Below are positions 42,255-53,946 of a stretch of 64,000 nucleotides of DNA, one piece after another; within the stretch, counting starts at the first letter, position 1, and the number at the start of each line of letters is the position of its first letter. Below the pieces are notes generated by a model. It was given only the letters and a program-made list of their open reading frames with translations. It did not search any database and was not told where the DNA came from. A program made the translations under genes and the position numbers. Location of the stretch: assembly GCA_026122225.1 (NCBI GenBank), contig JANEZZ010001898.1, positions 310,001-374,000 of the forward strand, in the 5' to 3' direction. The DNA is from Heloderma charlesbogerti (lineage: Eukaryota; Chordata; Lepidosauria; Squamata; Helodermatidae).

Positions 42255-43300
42255 AGATAAAGTGATACGTGAAGTGGAACTGTGCACAAAAGGCCTTTCA
42301 AATTTCGTCACCCTATTTGTGGACAGAGAAATCCCACCACGTTTCTCCAGGGTGAGGAGAAATTATCTAACAGTTTCTCATAGGCAAGGCTCACCATTTG
42401 CACAGGTTGTAGCACAGCTTCTTTCTTATTTTCCTAGAGAGTGTCTGTGTGTGTGTGCTGCCACTGCACGTGGCAACAGCAGTAATGGTGTTGTGCAAAG
42501 TGGCCTTTTATTTCTAGGTGGTAAGGAAATAAAAATCTCAGATATTCTTCAGAGAAAAATGTCTTCTGATTTTTTTTGGCTCAGGTCTAGTTATCACTTT
42601 TCATTCTTCAGCACTTTCCCCAGCGTCTTCCCAATTTTAAAAATCTGAGGGGTGATTGTGGACACATATTTTCTACAATGCTTACTACTGCTACTTCCCT
42701 GAAAGCCCTGTAGCAGGTGTGTGTGTGGCGGGGGAAGTGCTGTGTCCAGGTCCAGGGAAGAGGTGGAGCTAATGCTGTCCTCCAATTTCCTGAAACTTTT
42801 CTTCCCACAAGAAAGGGTCTTCTATTGTGCTGCCTCATTCTCAGGACATTTTATCCTTTCTTTTGAATTTATTTTGGTGGTACTTTTGAGCTCAATCCCT
42901 GTGAGATGGCAGAGGGTGCTGTGCGTATGGTTTTCCTTTCTATTACACCTCTCTCCACTGCTTTGCAGACTCCCTGTGCTTCCTGATCTGAAAAAGCCCT
43001 ATGGGAGGAATTACCTTCCCTTGGGCTTCACTTTGGGGAGCCAAGGAGGCTACAGGCTGCTGGAGAGATGCTTGTACAATGAAAGACAGGACAGCCATGC
43101 ACGCTCCTTGGCCACCTCATAAGTAAGGTAAGCACAATAATCCTGAACCCAGCCCTTCAGAATTTCTCTGGAATTTTCTTCTCCTTTGAATTTCTTTTCA
43201 AAAACAGTATCTTTTCTATGAAATTAAATGAGAATTGTTGAAAAAATGTGGAAGACATTTTCAGCACAGCACTAACATAAAGCCCAGTTTTGCTGCAATT
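42255..43300 (+). repeat. Unclassified dispersed repeat, copy 2 (uninterrupted)
   Basis: Aligns in direct orientation with 10200-11810. The site where copy 1 holds the 721-bp hAT-like element is empty here: TTCTATGAAATTAAATGAG near 43214 against TTCTATCAAATT plus insertion in copy 1. Divergence is moderate and includes indels, so the copies are old dispersed members rather than a recent segmental duplication. Confidence 0.65.
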
Positions 43301-43557
43301 TTCTGCCAATGTGTCAACTATAGAGGCTGTCAGCAAAACCTGTTCTGAGGCTGCCTGTCTTGATGTTGCAGGCAAGCTGGCTCACTCAACCCAGGGTCTG
43401 ATCAACTCTAGGCTTAGGTCTACTAGGAAGAGGTATCTTTTGGGATGTTCATATCATTGAGGGTAGTTCAGGTTTGAAAAACATGATTTCTGTATCTTTA
43501 TGACTGAAGGAATGAGAATCACTGTCATTTCTTTGGGTCATAACTAACAAGTGTTGC
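43301..43557. other. Intergenic sequence
   Basis: Nothing recognised. Confidence 0.4.

Positions 43558-43586
<29 letters not shown>
43558..43586. repeat. (TTGA)n microsatellite
   Basis: About seven units. Confidence 0.93.
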
Positions 43587-43590
<4 letters not shown>

Positions 43591-45009
43591 ACAAAATGCG
43601 TCTGTTAACCCATCTGGATTTCAGGCAAGGAATTCTGGGGAAAATTCTGATATGCTTGTATGTTTCAATCTGCCAACCAGAGTCAGGTTTTTCCTAGCTA
43701 ATTCCCTGGCTAGGGCCACACTGTTGAAAAGCTTATCAGTTGTTGCAGTTAATCTGGAACTCTGTAAATGTGGTGTTATTTATCAACCACTGAGCTATTG
43801 GAACACCCTTTAGCATCATAAATGTATGATGTTTTTGGAATTGCAACACAGCCAGAATTCATTGTCATAGTTTGCAGGTTTGGGTGGCGTATATTGCCTT
43901 AGTGGGGAACCCCCATTGAATGACACTAATTATTTTTCAACTGTAGCATACTTATAGGGTACAACACACTATGGGGGAGTCTCACAATTGGGGCCAAATT
44001 GACCGCCAAAGCCAGACTAGTATGTTTTACTGAAAATTATTGCTATGATAAAAAATCTGTTTTGCTGTATCACAAGGAAGGTTCTAACTGGGGAAAAATG
44101 TTTAAATCATTTGCCAAGTGATTTTTTTTAATCTCTGGGGTACTACTGACCATCTAATACCATTCATGTAATATTGAGGAAAGTGAGTCATTTATGTAAT
44201 GTAAAAAATAGACACTTTTTCCACCTCTACACTTCTTTCTCACCTCAGATGGATAGAAAATGTTCTGACAGGGCCAGCCCTCTCATGAAGCGAGAAGAAT
44301 CCCTTGCCTTAGGTGACAGTTCCTCACGCTCTGCCACTAGGAGAGCTTGGGTCCCAATGCCACCTCTTCCCTTTGCCTCCCAAAATGAGGCATAGGGTGG
44401 ATGGCTGCTTGGAAGAGCCCTGCTGGCCATTCTCCTGCTGTGGCAAATGCAGCAGGAAAGCAGTTGTTGCAGCTCTCTGAAGCAGTTGCTGTCACCTGCC
44501 TTATTGCTCACTCTGAGTAAGGCATAGGCAGGCAGCCACTCTGGATTGCTGTACCAGCCACAGCAAGAGGGCACCTGGTGGCCAACAACTTCAAACAACA
44601 TTTTAACTTTAAGCAGGATTTTGAGGGGCCACTTTGGCCCCAAAGACTTTATTTACATGGTTTTCCAGTTGCCCTACTCTGAAAAGATGCCCTCAAACCA
44701 GGCCAATTAACAATCTAGCAAATGTAAGTCATGACTGAGTCTCTTTGAAATAAATAGAAATTCTGTTAGCTGTGACTTGTGTCCGAGGGTGCTTCCAGGT
44801 GGAGCTTCCAGGCTCCTAACACAACCATAGAAAGCATTGTACAGATCTTCCATCTTTGCTTTCATAACTGAATTTCTCTGGTAAGAAGAAGACAGAAGAA
44901 TTGGTGGAAAAATACAGAAGGGCTAAGAGAACCTTGTCTGAACCCCTCATACAATTTCATGAATGAGGCAGGACATGACAAAAGCCTCATCTGGAAGCAC
45001 CCTCATGCT
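43587..45009. other. Intergenic sequence
   Basis: A 132-codon minus-strand frame at 44245-44643 has no recognised domain. No gene is supported. Confidence 0.4.
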
Positions 45010-45085
45010 ATTTTATTTATTTATTTATTTATTTACTTACTTACTTACTTACTTATTTACTTACTTACTTACTTACTTACTTATT
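45010..45085. repeat. (TTTA/CTTA)n microsatellite
   Basis: Mixed TTTA and CTTA tetranucleotides. It forms the 3' tail of the minus-strand L2 copy that follows, from which it probably grew. Confidence 0.93.
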
Positions 45086-45555
45086 AAACTTCTTAATCAC
45101 CCATCTGGCCGGTCACCTGGCCACTCTGGGCAATGCACAGCAACACAGCTGTTTTAAAACGATAAAATTCTACATTAAAACATCATATTTCTAAAAATAC
45201 CCTAACCCACCCCAAATGCTTGCCTGAACAACCATGTTTTTAATGCATGGTGGAAGCTCATTGAAGAGGGGGCATGGTGGAGTTCCGTAGGGAGGGAGTT
45301 CCACAGAGTGGGGGCCACCACAGAGAAGGCCCTCTCCCTCATCCTCGCTAGCCTAGCTGTCCTGGCTGATGGGACAGAGAGAAGGCCATCTGAGGCTGAT
45401 CTTGTTGAGCGGCCTGTCTGATGTTGATGGAGGCACTCCTTAACATAGGCTGAGACAGAACCATATAGGGTTTTAAAGGTCAAAACCAACACCTTGAATT
45501 TGGCCCAGAAAACAACTGGTAACCAGTGCAACTCCTTCAGCATCGGAGTATGCAT
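45086..45555 (-). mobile_element. L2-type LINE 3' end
   Basis: The minus strand encodes the C-terminal part of an L2-type reverse transcriptase protein: KELHWLPVVFWAKFKVLVLT (about 45540-45480), KTLYGSVSAYVKECL, RTARLARMRERAFSVVAPTL and WNSLPTELHHA (about 45300), ending GVG with a stop at 45202. The 3' untranslated tail runs to the tetranucleotide tract. The copy is 5' truncated near 45555; the open C-terminal 110 codons suggest moderate age. Confidence 0.85.
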
Positions 45556-45569
45556 AATGGCAAACAGCA

Positions 45570-45645
45570 CAATCCTATGCATGTCTATTTAGAAGAAATC
45601 CCCAGTGCATTCAGTGGGGCTTGCTCCCAGGTAAGTGTGTGTAAA
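45570..45645. repeat. Small dispersed unit (CAATCCTATGCATGT type)
   Basis: CACAATCCTATGCATGTCTA, then GTGCATTCAGTGGGGCTTGC and TCCCAGGTAAGTGTG. Related to 18306, 24063 and 38890. Confidence 0.65.
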
Positions 45646-47600
45646 CTTGTCATCAAACTGGACATTAACTGAGCTGCTCTTTCTGAGCCTCAGCTCCACA
45701 TCTGCAATATGTAGTTAATGGTACTACTCAGCCATACAAGGCTGTTGGAAGGATTACAAGTAATCCTTTAGAGTCCTTGAACAGTCTAAATTGTGCCCCA
45801 TGTAGGACCCACTCAGAAGCTGTGGGTGCCCAATTTATTAGCTGCACAGTTCTCTAGACTGTAGACCTTATGCTACCTTACTTGTTTCTTTTTTGTCCAC
45901 TCAGGTTAAAAGGGACAAACTGTAAATGTCTGTCAAGAATCTAAGAAAACATAACAGGGGCAATGAAATGTAGAGAGAGGCATATCTTGACGTAATGTCT
46001 AAACACAACCTGAAAGTTGATTTGGGTATTTTATCCTTTCCTAGATCAGACTTTTTGGAGCAAAGGGAAAGAATGAACCCCACAGACACAGATGTCAATG
46101 CAAGCTTTTCCTCAAGAGGGAGTGAGCAATTGCCTCCAAAATTACCCCTGTCTATATAACTATACGATGAAATGCCAGCAAACTTTATATAGGGAATAAC
46201 AACAAACACACTAGCTTGAGGATGAATTAGAATAGGTCAAATGGAAAGTCCGTAGAGCCCAAATGAAAACTGACAGTCTTTTGTTTCTTTGAACGGGGAA
46301 GCCGTCTGTTTGCTCCCATGCTACTTGTTACAGCCAGAAGACAGGCAGACAAGATGTGGTAGTGGATAATTCGAAAACGTATATAAACACAGGCTGTTGT
46401 TAGCACAACATCTATAGTACTGCTCACTTTGACATCATCTTGCGTAATGTGACTACTGTATCAAATTCATTTTAAGGCCCTGGGCTGTAGCAGGGGAGCG
46501 CTGAAAAATAAGGAGATAATGAAAAGGCTGGCAGTTATGTTTTAATACTCAGACATTTCTCAGGTTTGTTCAGAATAAAAAAAATGAGGAAAAGCCCTAC
46601 TTAATAGCAGGAAGAAAAATGCCAATGTTATCCACGCTAAGGTCTGCAAGTTTGATATCTGGCTACAAATCAGCCAGGGTAGTTTCATAAGCTACTTGAA
46701 GCATATTAATTCCACAGAAACAGTCTTGTTCATGATTAATCCAATTAGTGCAATGTTCATTATGTATCTGCTCACCACCTTTTGTGATATCTTTGCCAGT
46801 TTTTAATCACCTCTTTGCCTAACTTTCTACGAAATGATGCTGAACAAACAATAGTCATTTGTATCTAATGAGTCTAATTAATAGAGCTGTAATGATAAAA
46901 CATTAGATGTATGGATATTCTCCATGTTCATATTTTAAAAGTCTCTTTACATCAGCAAACCAAAGGAACACAGGAATGAAACACATGAGAATGCTAAATG
47001 TTTTAAAAGCTAGCATCACATAGGCAGAGACATAGTGTAAAGAGGTGAATTTATGAGCATTGTACCAACTGAAACTCTCAAGACAATACATCATTCTGAT
47101 TGCTTTGATAGTTCTATATGTTGATTCATTTTTCTTAACATATGAGTCTACAGACTGAGACCAGGATCCAACAAACACTGGGTAGTTCTGTAAATGCACA
47201 GGACTTTCTGGACTTTGTCTTCCATCTTCATATCTTTTCAACGCATCAGATGCTGATCCAGAGGATCCCCTGAATGTGTAGGTTGGCTTTTCAGGCAGTG
47301 CAGTGAGTAGGGTGGGTGAAAACAGGAAGGTATTCTCAGAAGATCAAGTATATGTGCAGAAGCTGTTCATGTCCATTCTGTTAAGCAAAAATATATGACT
47401 GATGACAGAATGTAGATATAGGGCTGAACCACAATTACTTGCCTTCCTTTTTCAATGGATGTTCAGCATTCTTTGCAATAACGTTTTCCTTGTTCATATA
47501 TATTGCTCTCATTTTCCATTGCTTTCACATTGTATCTTCACATACCAAATCCAATGATTTGTACCTAGCAATGTGTACCTAGCAATGTGAATAGAAATGC
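45646..47600. other. AT-rich intergenic sequence
   Basis: A 112-codon minus-strand frame at 46903-47241 has hydrophobic stretches (SILMCFIPVFLWFADV) but matches no family I recognise. A 14-bp tandem pair of GTACCTAGCAATGT is at about 47562-47589. No gene is supported. Confidence 0.4.
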
Positions 47601-47788
47601 CCTACCCGGTGCCAGCTTGTCTGGCTGAAAGGGGGGGGCCATTGCAGGCGGGTGGGGTGATAAGACGTATGGGCCTCTGATTGGTGCACCCCAGTCGCAC
47701 CACCAGTCAGGGAGGAGCGGGCCGAGTTGTCTTAAACTCGACCCCCCTCCCTATCTCAGCTCTTTGGCGCGACGCAGCTATTGAGAAC

Positions 47789-48722
47789 TAGGGGTGGACG
47801 AAAGTCGCTTACCTGTCGTCGAAGGCCGTTTGCGGTGGGGGGGAGCGCTTCGCTGCTCCCCCCGCGAAGTTCAGGCCGGGGGGAGGAGGCTTCCCGCCTC
47901 GCCCGGCCGAAATTCAGGCCGGGGAGGAGGCTTCCCGCCTCGCCCGGCCGAAATTCAGGCCGGGGAGGAGGCGCGTCGCCTCGCCCGGCCGCGAACGCGA
48001 AAGTAAAAAACAAAAAACAAAAACGCCCCCTGATAGGCTACGTGACGATTCACGTAGCCTATCACGGCTAGATCTGCAAAGTCAGCCGTGATAGGCTACG
48101 TCAATCGTCACGTAGCCTATCACGGGTGACTTAAAAAAAAAAAAAAGCGCGTACGCGAATGGCGGCCCCCATAGGGAGCCGCCATTCACGTTCCTTATTT
48201 AGTCGCTGTCGTCTACGTAAATGTTTACGTAGACTACGGCGAAAATAAGGGCAACGCTATTTGCGTTGCCCTTATTTTCGCCGTAGTCTACGTAAACATT
48301 TACGTAGACGACAGCCACCAAATAAGGAACGGGAATGGCGGCTCCCTATGGGGGCCGCCATTATCCGTACACACTTTTTTTTTTTTTTTAAGTCACCCGG
48401 GATAGGCTACGTGACGATTCACGTAGCCTATCACAGCTGACTTGGCAAATCTAGCCGTGATAGGCTACGTGAATCGTCACGTAGCCTATCAGGGGACGTG
48501 TTTTTTTTTTTTTCTTTGATTGCAATGGCGGGGGCGGCAGCCGGTCAAAAGACCGGCTGCCGCTCCCGCCCTGCTCGAACACCGGACGAACCGCCAGCCG
48601 GACCCGCCGCCGGGAGGGACATTCAGGGAAGGTAAGTCCCGTCCCGGGGGGGGGGCGGGGGGCGGGGGCCGGGGGGGGTGCGGTGGATTTCTCACCGAAA
48701 CTTGTTCGGGGGGCCATCCCTA
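47789..48722 (+). mobile_element. Hairpin-array hAT-like element, copy J (most symmetrical copy)
   Basis: Flanked by TTGAGAAC at 47781-47788 and 48723-48730, identical. Ends are TAGGGGTGGACGAAAG and GGGCCATCCCTA. The left third has three near-identical GC-rich tandem units (GAAATTCAGGCCGGGGAGGA), 47872-47990. The centre, about 48030-48490, is one palindrome with arms of about 228 bp around TATTT at 48258-48262, holding six of the 32-bp type palindromes. Outward donor-like motifs lie at 47807-47813 (minus strand) and 48631-48637. No coding. Inserted in the Ngaro leader. Confidence 0.92.
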
Positions 48723-48730
48723 TTGAGAAC

Positions 48731-49870
48731 TAAAGACTCGCCTGGATTTGAAGAGGGATTCTCGCCTGCTGGAGACCGTCGTTTTTCCAGCCGCCTGGAC
48801 TCAGCGTGCTTCTGCGCGCCAAAGCTTCTCTTCACGCGCGGCTATCGAGTTGCCGACACTCGCGGCGGGTCTCGTGCGCTCCGGCGCCGCTCCCTCTGGG
48901 ACGGCGCCTGCTGGCCGTCAGGAGAGCCAACGTTACTGGTGATATCGTTTCCACCCCCCCTTCCCTCCCTCCCTGCCAGCTCCTTTCCTTGAGCGCCCAC
49001 TGCAGCCCTGGGTTTGGCCGGCGGCGCGGCGGCTGCGCTCGAGCATGTGATCTCTCTTCTTCGCGTTCCTGGGTGAGGCGCCTTACTCCTTCCCGGGGGT
49101 CCGGGTGGGGCGGCGCGCGCCCGCCCGCCTGCCCCCTCGGCCTTTGTTCACCCCCCCAATCACCTCGCTCGCCCGCCCACCCCCTCGTTCCTTTGCCTGC
49201 CCGCCCGCCCGCCCGCCCGCTCGCTCACCCGCCCGCATGGTCTCTCAATCGCCCGCCCCCTTTTTTGTTGGCCGGCCGGCCGGCTGGCTGGCCGGCTCCT
49301 GGCCTGTCTGCTGGCCGGCGTATTGGTCTGCCGGGCTCGCCTTCCGCCGGCCTGCGCTGGCCGTGGCCTTTCGCTTACCTCGCTGGGCCTCGTTGAGTGC
49401 AGCACCCGCGTTTGCCAGCTCTGGCTGTCCCGGCAGCTGCGTGCCTGCCTCCCACCCCCCAGCTCGACAGTTTAGGCTGCTTGGTGGGGACGGGAGTCTG
49501 GCGGCAGGGCCAGGGACTAGGTGTTTCCCCCCCAGCGCCTTGCTATTCTCCTGTTGGCATCCCCCCCAAAATAAATAAATAAATAAATAATGACTTAAAC
49601 TATTGAAGCAGCCGCGGCTGCCTCTTTGGCACCTCCTGAGCTAGGGCGCCCTCAGCTCAGGGTGCCCGGGCTCAAGCGCGTTTCCTTCAAAAACAAAAAA
49701 CAAAAAACAAAAAACCACCAACAACTTTGCTGCACCTCTTAGGCTTTAATCTCTTGGTCTGGAACGCGTATCCGCTGATTGTGAAGATTGTGTGATAGCT
49801 GCCTGTTGCCCGGCGTGCCCACTTGCTTACTTCATTCGGTAGCAGCTAAGCTTAACTTACCTTTTGCATC
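48731..49870. other. GC-rich leader of the Ngaro-like element
   Basis: Continuation of the element's 5' untranslated region after the copy J insertion. It includes a CCCG-rich tract at about 49195-49235 and GGCCGGC repeats at 49270-49320. Long frames here are low-complexity proline/arginine translations on both strands and are not genes. Confidence 0.55.
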
Positions 49871-51453
49871 ATGCCTCCCAAGAAGGGCCAAGGTGGTAAG
49901 AAAGGTAAAGGGAGGGCCCCCCCCCTCCCCAAAAGACCGCTGCCAAGGCCTGATTCTGAGTCTGATGAGGACTCAGACCCGGTATTGTCATCAATTCTTT
50001 CTCGTTTGGAAGCTGCTGAGCGTTCCTTGGGGATACCTCTCCCCCCCCCCAGCCAGGCCCCCCAAACCCTCAGTGGTCCAACCTAAGCGAACGCGTCAGC
50101 AGACCCAACGCTCGTTGCTTCTTTCTATTTCAGCTCATCTAGACGCTATTGAGGGATCCACCTCCTCTTCCTTGGCTCTTCCAGAAGGCGCACCGCCTTC
50201 AGTGGAGCTCCTCCCTTCTGTGGCCTCATCTTCCCTGGGCGCACAAGCAGCAACATCGGTTTTTCCAGCTAGGGATCAGAACACACCTACGATTGATACA
50301 GGTGAGACTGCTTTGGCACCTCAATTCGCATGGCCGGGCATGGGACAAATCACCCCATGGGGTTGGTTGCCGTGGTTTACTCTTCAGGGTGGCCCAGTTC
50401 CCCCCTCTCACTTCCTCCAGTTACTTCAGCCTCCCCAGTTAGTACTCCCCAGCCCGTTGCCTCGGCCTCAACTCTCAGCTCAACTGCTCCGTGGCTAGCC
50501 CACCTAATTCAGTGGGGCCTGGCGCTTCATTCCCCTTAGCAGGAGATGCCACCACATCGGCTCCGCCACTGCTCCAGCCTCATCCAATTAACGTCGCCTC
50601 CACCAGTGTTTGGCAGGGGCCCGCCGGTTCTTTTCAGAACCCCCTGGCTTCCCTATCTCCTCCTCTCCTAGCCCCACAGTTTTCTGCGATTGACACATGC
50701 GCCAACCTGAGTAGAGGATCTATGCCCACTGGTGCTACTTCCTCCCCTATTGGTTTTCACTTAACCATTGCCACCAGGGAAAAAATTCTGTGGGGTGAAT
50801 TTACTGACGTCTTTGCCCTGCTCTTTCGTGAGCCCGAACCCAGTGATAAAGATAGGTCCCGAGACCGAGATCCTGAGCGGAGCAAAGCCTGCTAACTGCC
50901 TCGCACATGGGTGAACTGGTTGCCAGGTTTTTTAATTTACGCTGGCATCCTCCAACAGAGATTCCCTGAGAAGGCTTGGGTTCTCACCAAATACCTTGAC
51001 ATAATATACAGGGCTTACACAGAATATGAAGGGAGTGCATGGCTGGCCTACAATGAAGCCTTTCGTAGGAGGGCCGCCATTGATCCCTCCATGCGCTGGG
51101 ATCTGAAGGACCAGGACCTTTGGCTCCAATTCATGACCCCTTCTAGGCCAGGCTTCGGCGACAGGTTCGACAGCGGCCACATCCTGGCCAAGCTGTTGCC
51201 CGCAATAGCCATTAGGCCTATTGTGGGTCCAGGGGTTCAACACCGCTGGCTGTGCTGGGAGTTCAGCTCCAAAGGTTCCTGTTCCTGAAACCCATGCCGC
51301 TTCCGGCACGAGTGCTCTCTTTGTGGCGGTCAACACTCCTGCTCCTCCTGCCCGAGAGCCAGACTTTGGAGAGGTTCCCCAAGGGATGGCCGTGGTGGCA
51401 GAAAACATGGCGGTGGGCACCCTCCCCCTCATAAAGGGCCCCAGCCCAGTTAA
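49871..51453 (+). pseudogene. Ngaro gag-like protein, broken
   Basis: Starts at ATG 49871 (MPPKKGQGGKKGKGRAPPLP), a basic N-terminus, then an acidic SESDEDSD patch. A frameshift at the C run near 50041-50050 and another near 50400-50490 interrupt a Pro/Ser-rich middle. From 50491 the frame holds a conserved gag core (WGEFTDVFALLFREPE near 50790; PGFLIYAGILQQ near 50925; LWLQFMTPSRPGF near 51120), broken by TAA at 50893-50895. The C-terminus has a zinc-knuckle pattern of Cys and His (CWEF...C...C....HECSLCGGQH, 51253-51342) with a TGA inside it at 51286-51288, and ends at 51451-51453. Gag would package the RNA; this copy cannot be translated through. Confidence 0.8.
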
Positions 51454-53044
51454 GATTCTTCCACTCCTTCAACTTCTAAGGCGTTACCCAAATCGTCGGG
51501 CAGCGATCTACTTGGAACGCGGCTTTACACTGGGTTTCAGGATCCCCTTTATGGGTCTGCGAAAGCCGTATTTGACTGGTAACCACTGGTCTGTTCTTAG
51601 CATGCAACGCTTAGTGCAAGACAAAATTAACAAAGAAGTTCAGTCAGGTCGGGTCATCGGCCCCTTTCCCTCGCCCTCGCTACCCAACCTGCGGATTTCC
51701 CCTTTGGGAATTATCCCCAAGAAATCGCCCGGTGAGTTCAGGTTAATTCATGACCTCTCTTTCCCCAAAGGTCAGTCTGTTAACGATGAAATCCCAGATT
51801 CCCTATGCTCCGTGCGTTACACTTCCTTCGACACTGCGGTAGCCATGATAAGAGCCCTGGGCCACGGGGCATTGATGGGCAAATCTGATATCAAATCCGC
51901 TTTTCGCATTTTGCCTATCAATCCTCTGGACTTTGATTTGCTGGGATTTTCCTTCCAGGACAAATTTTACATCGACCGCGCCCTCCCTATGGGATGCTCC
52001 ATTTCTTGCGCCATGTTTGAAACATTTAGTACCTTTCTGGAATGGGCCATACGGGATAAGATGGGCTGCGGCAATGTGGTTCATTATTTGGATGACTTCT
52101 TGTTTGCTGGACCCGGGGACGGCAGTCAATGCTCTGACCTGATTAAGGCATTCATATCCCTGTCCTCAGATTTAGGTGTCCCTTTGGCACATGAGAAGAC
52201 AGAGGGCCCAGCTGTTACTTTGACGTTCTTAGGGATCGAGCTCGATACCCTCGCACAGTGTTCTCGTCTCCCTCTTGATAAATTGCTGGTACTTAGGAAT
52301 AAGATCTAATCCATCTTGCACCTTCGTAAAGTCTCCCTTAGAGCCCTCCAAGAGATCGTTGGCCATTTGAACTTCGCTTGTAGGGTAGTGGCCCCCGGCC
52401 ATGCATTCCTGCGACGGCTCAGCTGGCCAATGCGGGGTCTTCGACTACCGCATCATCGCACCAGAGTCACCTCCGCTATGCGCATGGACCTGCGAGTATG
52501 GCTTAAATTTTTGAGAGACTTTAACGGCATCTCCTTTTGGAGGCGTGAGTTACTTCTACAAGCCGACATGCAGATCCATTCGGATGCAGCTGGCACCTTT
52601 GGCTTTGGGCTAATTTGGCGAGACCGGTGGTGCCGGGGCCAGTGGCCAGAGAGCTGGGCTGCCGGCAGTATCTGTCGTGACCTCACCTTCCTGGAATTCT
52701 TCCCCATTTACGTGGCTGTACATATTTGGGCAGAATTGATGGCCAACTCTGTCGCTCTCTTTTGGTGTGACAATTTGGCGGTAGTGCACGTCATTAATAC
52801 TTTATCCTCCAGAAACCAAAGGGTTATGGAGTTAGTTAGAGCATTTACCCTCCAATGCCTACGCCACAACATATGGTTCCGTGCCCGCCACGTGCTGGGT
52901 CTGAGGAACCCTGTAGCCAATGCTTTGTCACAAAACCAGATCGACAGGTTCCATGCGTTGGCTCCGTGGGCATGTCCGCTGCCAGACCCCATGCCAGACG
53001 AACTGTGGGAGATTGGCACTCTCAAGTCGAACACGCTATCCTGA
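51221..53044 (+). pseudogene. Ngaro reverse transcriptase-RNase H, one internal stop
   Basis: Frame overlapping the end of gag by about 230 bp. RT blocks in order: FRLIHDLSFPKGQSVND (about 51736-51788), MGKSDIKSAFRILPIN (about 51875-51922) with the first catalytic Asp, ALPMGCSISCAMFE (about 51980-52021), HYLDDFLFAG (52082-52111) with the YLDD catalytic pair, and FLGIELDT (about 52226-52249). TAA at 52307-52309 interrupts just before the connection to RNase H. The RNase H part keeps IHSDAAGTFGFG (near 52575), LTFLEFFPI (near 52685) and FWCDN (near 52762), but the last block reads VANALSQ (about 52914-52934), with Asn where an Asp is expected. Ends at 53042-53044. The protein would copy the element RNA. 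Confidence 0.9.
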
Positions 53045-53925
53045 ATTCTATAGCCCCCAGCACTAGAGCTGCCTACGAGAGAGCAGGTAGGGAGTTTAGC
53101 GCCTTCAGGTGTGGACTGCAGTTGCAGGATGTGTGGCCCTTACCTGTGGACCACTTGTTACAATTCTGTGTACATCTGCATAATAAGGGACTATCTGCTA
53201 GGACCATTTCGGGGAAGCTCACCTCTTTGGCCTTCTGGGCCAAAGTGCGAGGGGTGGAGGACTCCACCTCAGATTTCCGAATCAGGAAGGCTGTGCAAGG
53301 CTGGGCACGGATGTCTCCCGCCCCGCCAGACTCCAGACATGCTTTGTCGCCAGTTATTCTTATAGGGCTTCGGGCATTGTGGCCCTCCATTTGGTCTTCT
53401 CCATATGAATCCTCCCTCTTTCACGCTGCAGCCTTAACAGCCTTTTTGGGGGCCCTTAGGATTTCAGAACTGGTCTGGGCATCCAAATCCGACACCACTG
53501 GGAGGGCCTTGAGGTATTCCAATATCCTGATCCATTCTAACCTGATTCACCTCCATATTCGACGTTCAAAAACCGATCAGTCAGGCAAAGGAACATTGGT
53601 GACCCTTAACCAGGCCCAGGCTGATGAGTTATGCCCTGTCAGGGCCTTGCAGGCTTTCTTTGAGCATCGCGGGGCAAAGGAGAGTCCCCTATTTTGCCAT
53701 GCTGACGGTTCGCCACTGACAAAGTTCCAATTTTGGGCAGTCACCAAGTTAGCCTTGACCACACTGGGTCTCGGGCATTATCGTTTTGGGACTCACTCAT
53801 TCTGTATTGGGGCGACCTCTACGGCAGCTGCCATAGGCTTTTCTTCCAAGCAAGTGAAGGCGGTAGGGAAATGGCACTCTAGGGCCTTCCGCTCTTACAT
53901 TCGCAAGTTGCCTGATGCTTCATGA
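52855..53925 (+). pseudogene. Ngaro tyrosine recombinase, open frame with catalytic Arg lost
   Basis: An uninterrupted 356-codon frame that overlaps the end of RT-RNase H by 190 bp in another frame; the true start may lie anywhere in the overlap. The first ATG is at 52855. N-terminal SAM-like region: STRAAYERAGREFSAF (about 53061) and HLHNKGLSARTISGKLTSL (about 53176-53232). Catalytic core: ALRISELVWASK (about 53452-53487) with Arg I; HIRRSKTDQSGKGTL (about 53554) with the beta-hairpin Lys; GTHSFCIGATS (53788-53820), where the family has HSFRIG, so the second catalytic Arg (codon 53803-53805, TGT) is Cys; then KWHSRAFRSYIRKL, with nucleophile Tyr at 53896-53898. CGT to TGT is a CpG-type change. 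Marked as pseudogene because the active site is incomplete. Confidence 0.92.
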
Positions 53926-53946
53926 TGATTCTCTTCGCCTTCCCCA

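Noticed and set aside
44245..44643. 132-codon minus-strand frame
   Set aside because: No motif recognised and no supporting context; likely chance.
46903..47241. 112-codon minus-strand open frame with hydrophobic stretches
   Set aside because: No recognisable family, no splice or promoter context, and such frames are expected by chance in AT-rich DNA of this length.
48806..49578. Long GC-rich open frames on both strands
   Set aside because: They are proline/arginine/alanine low-complexity translations of CCCG and GGCC repeats in the Ngaro leader; stops are rare in such composition.
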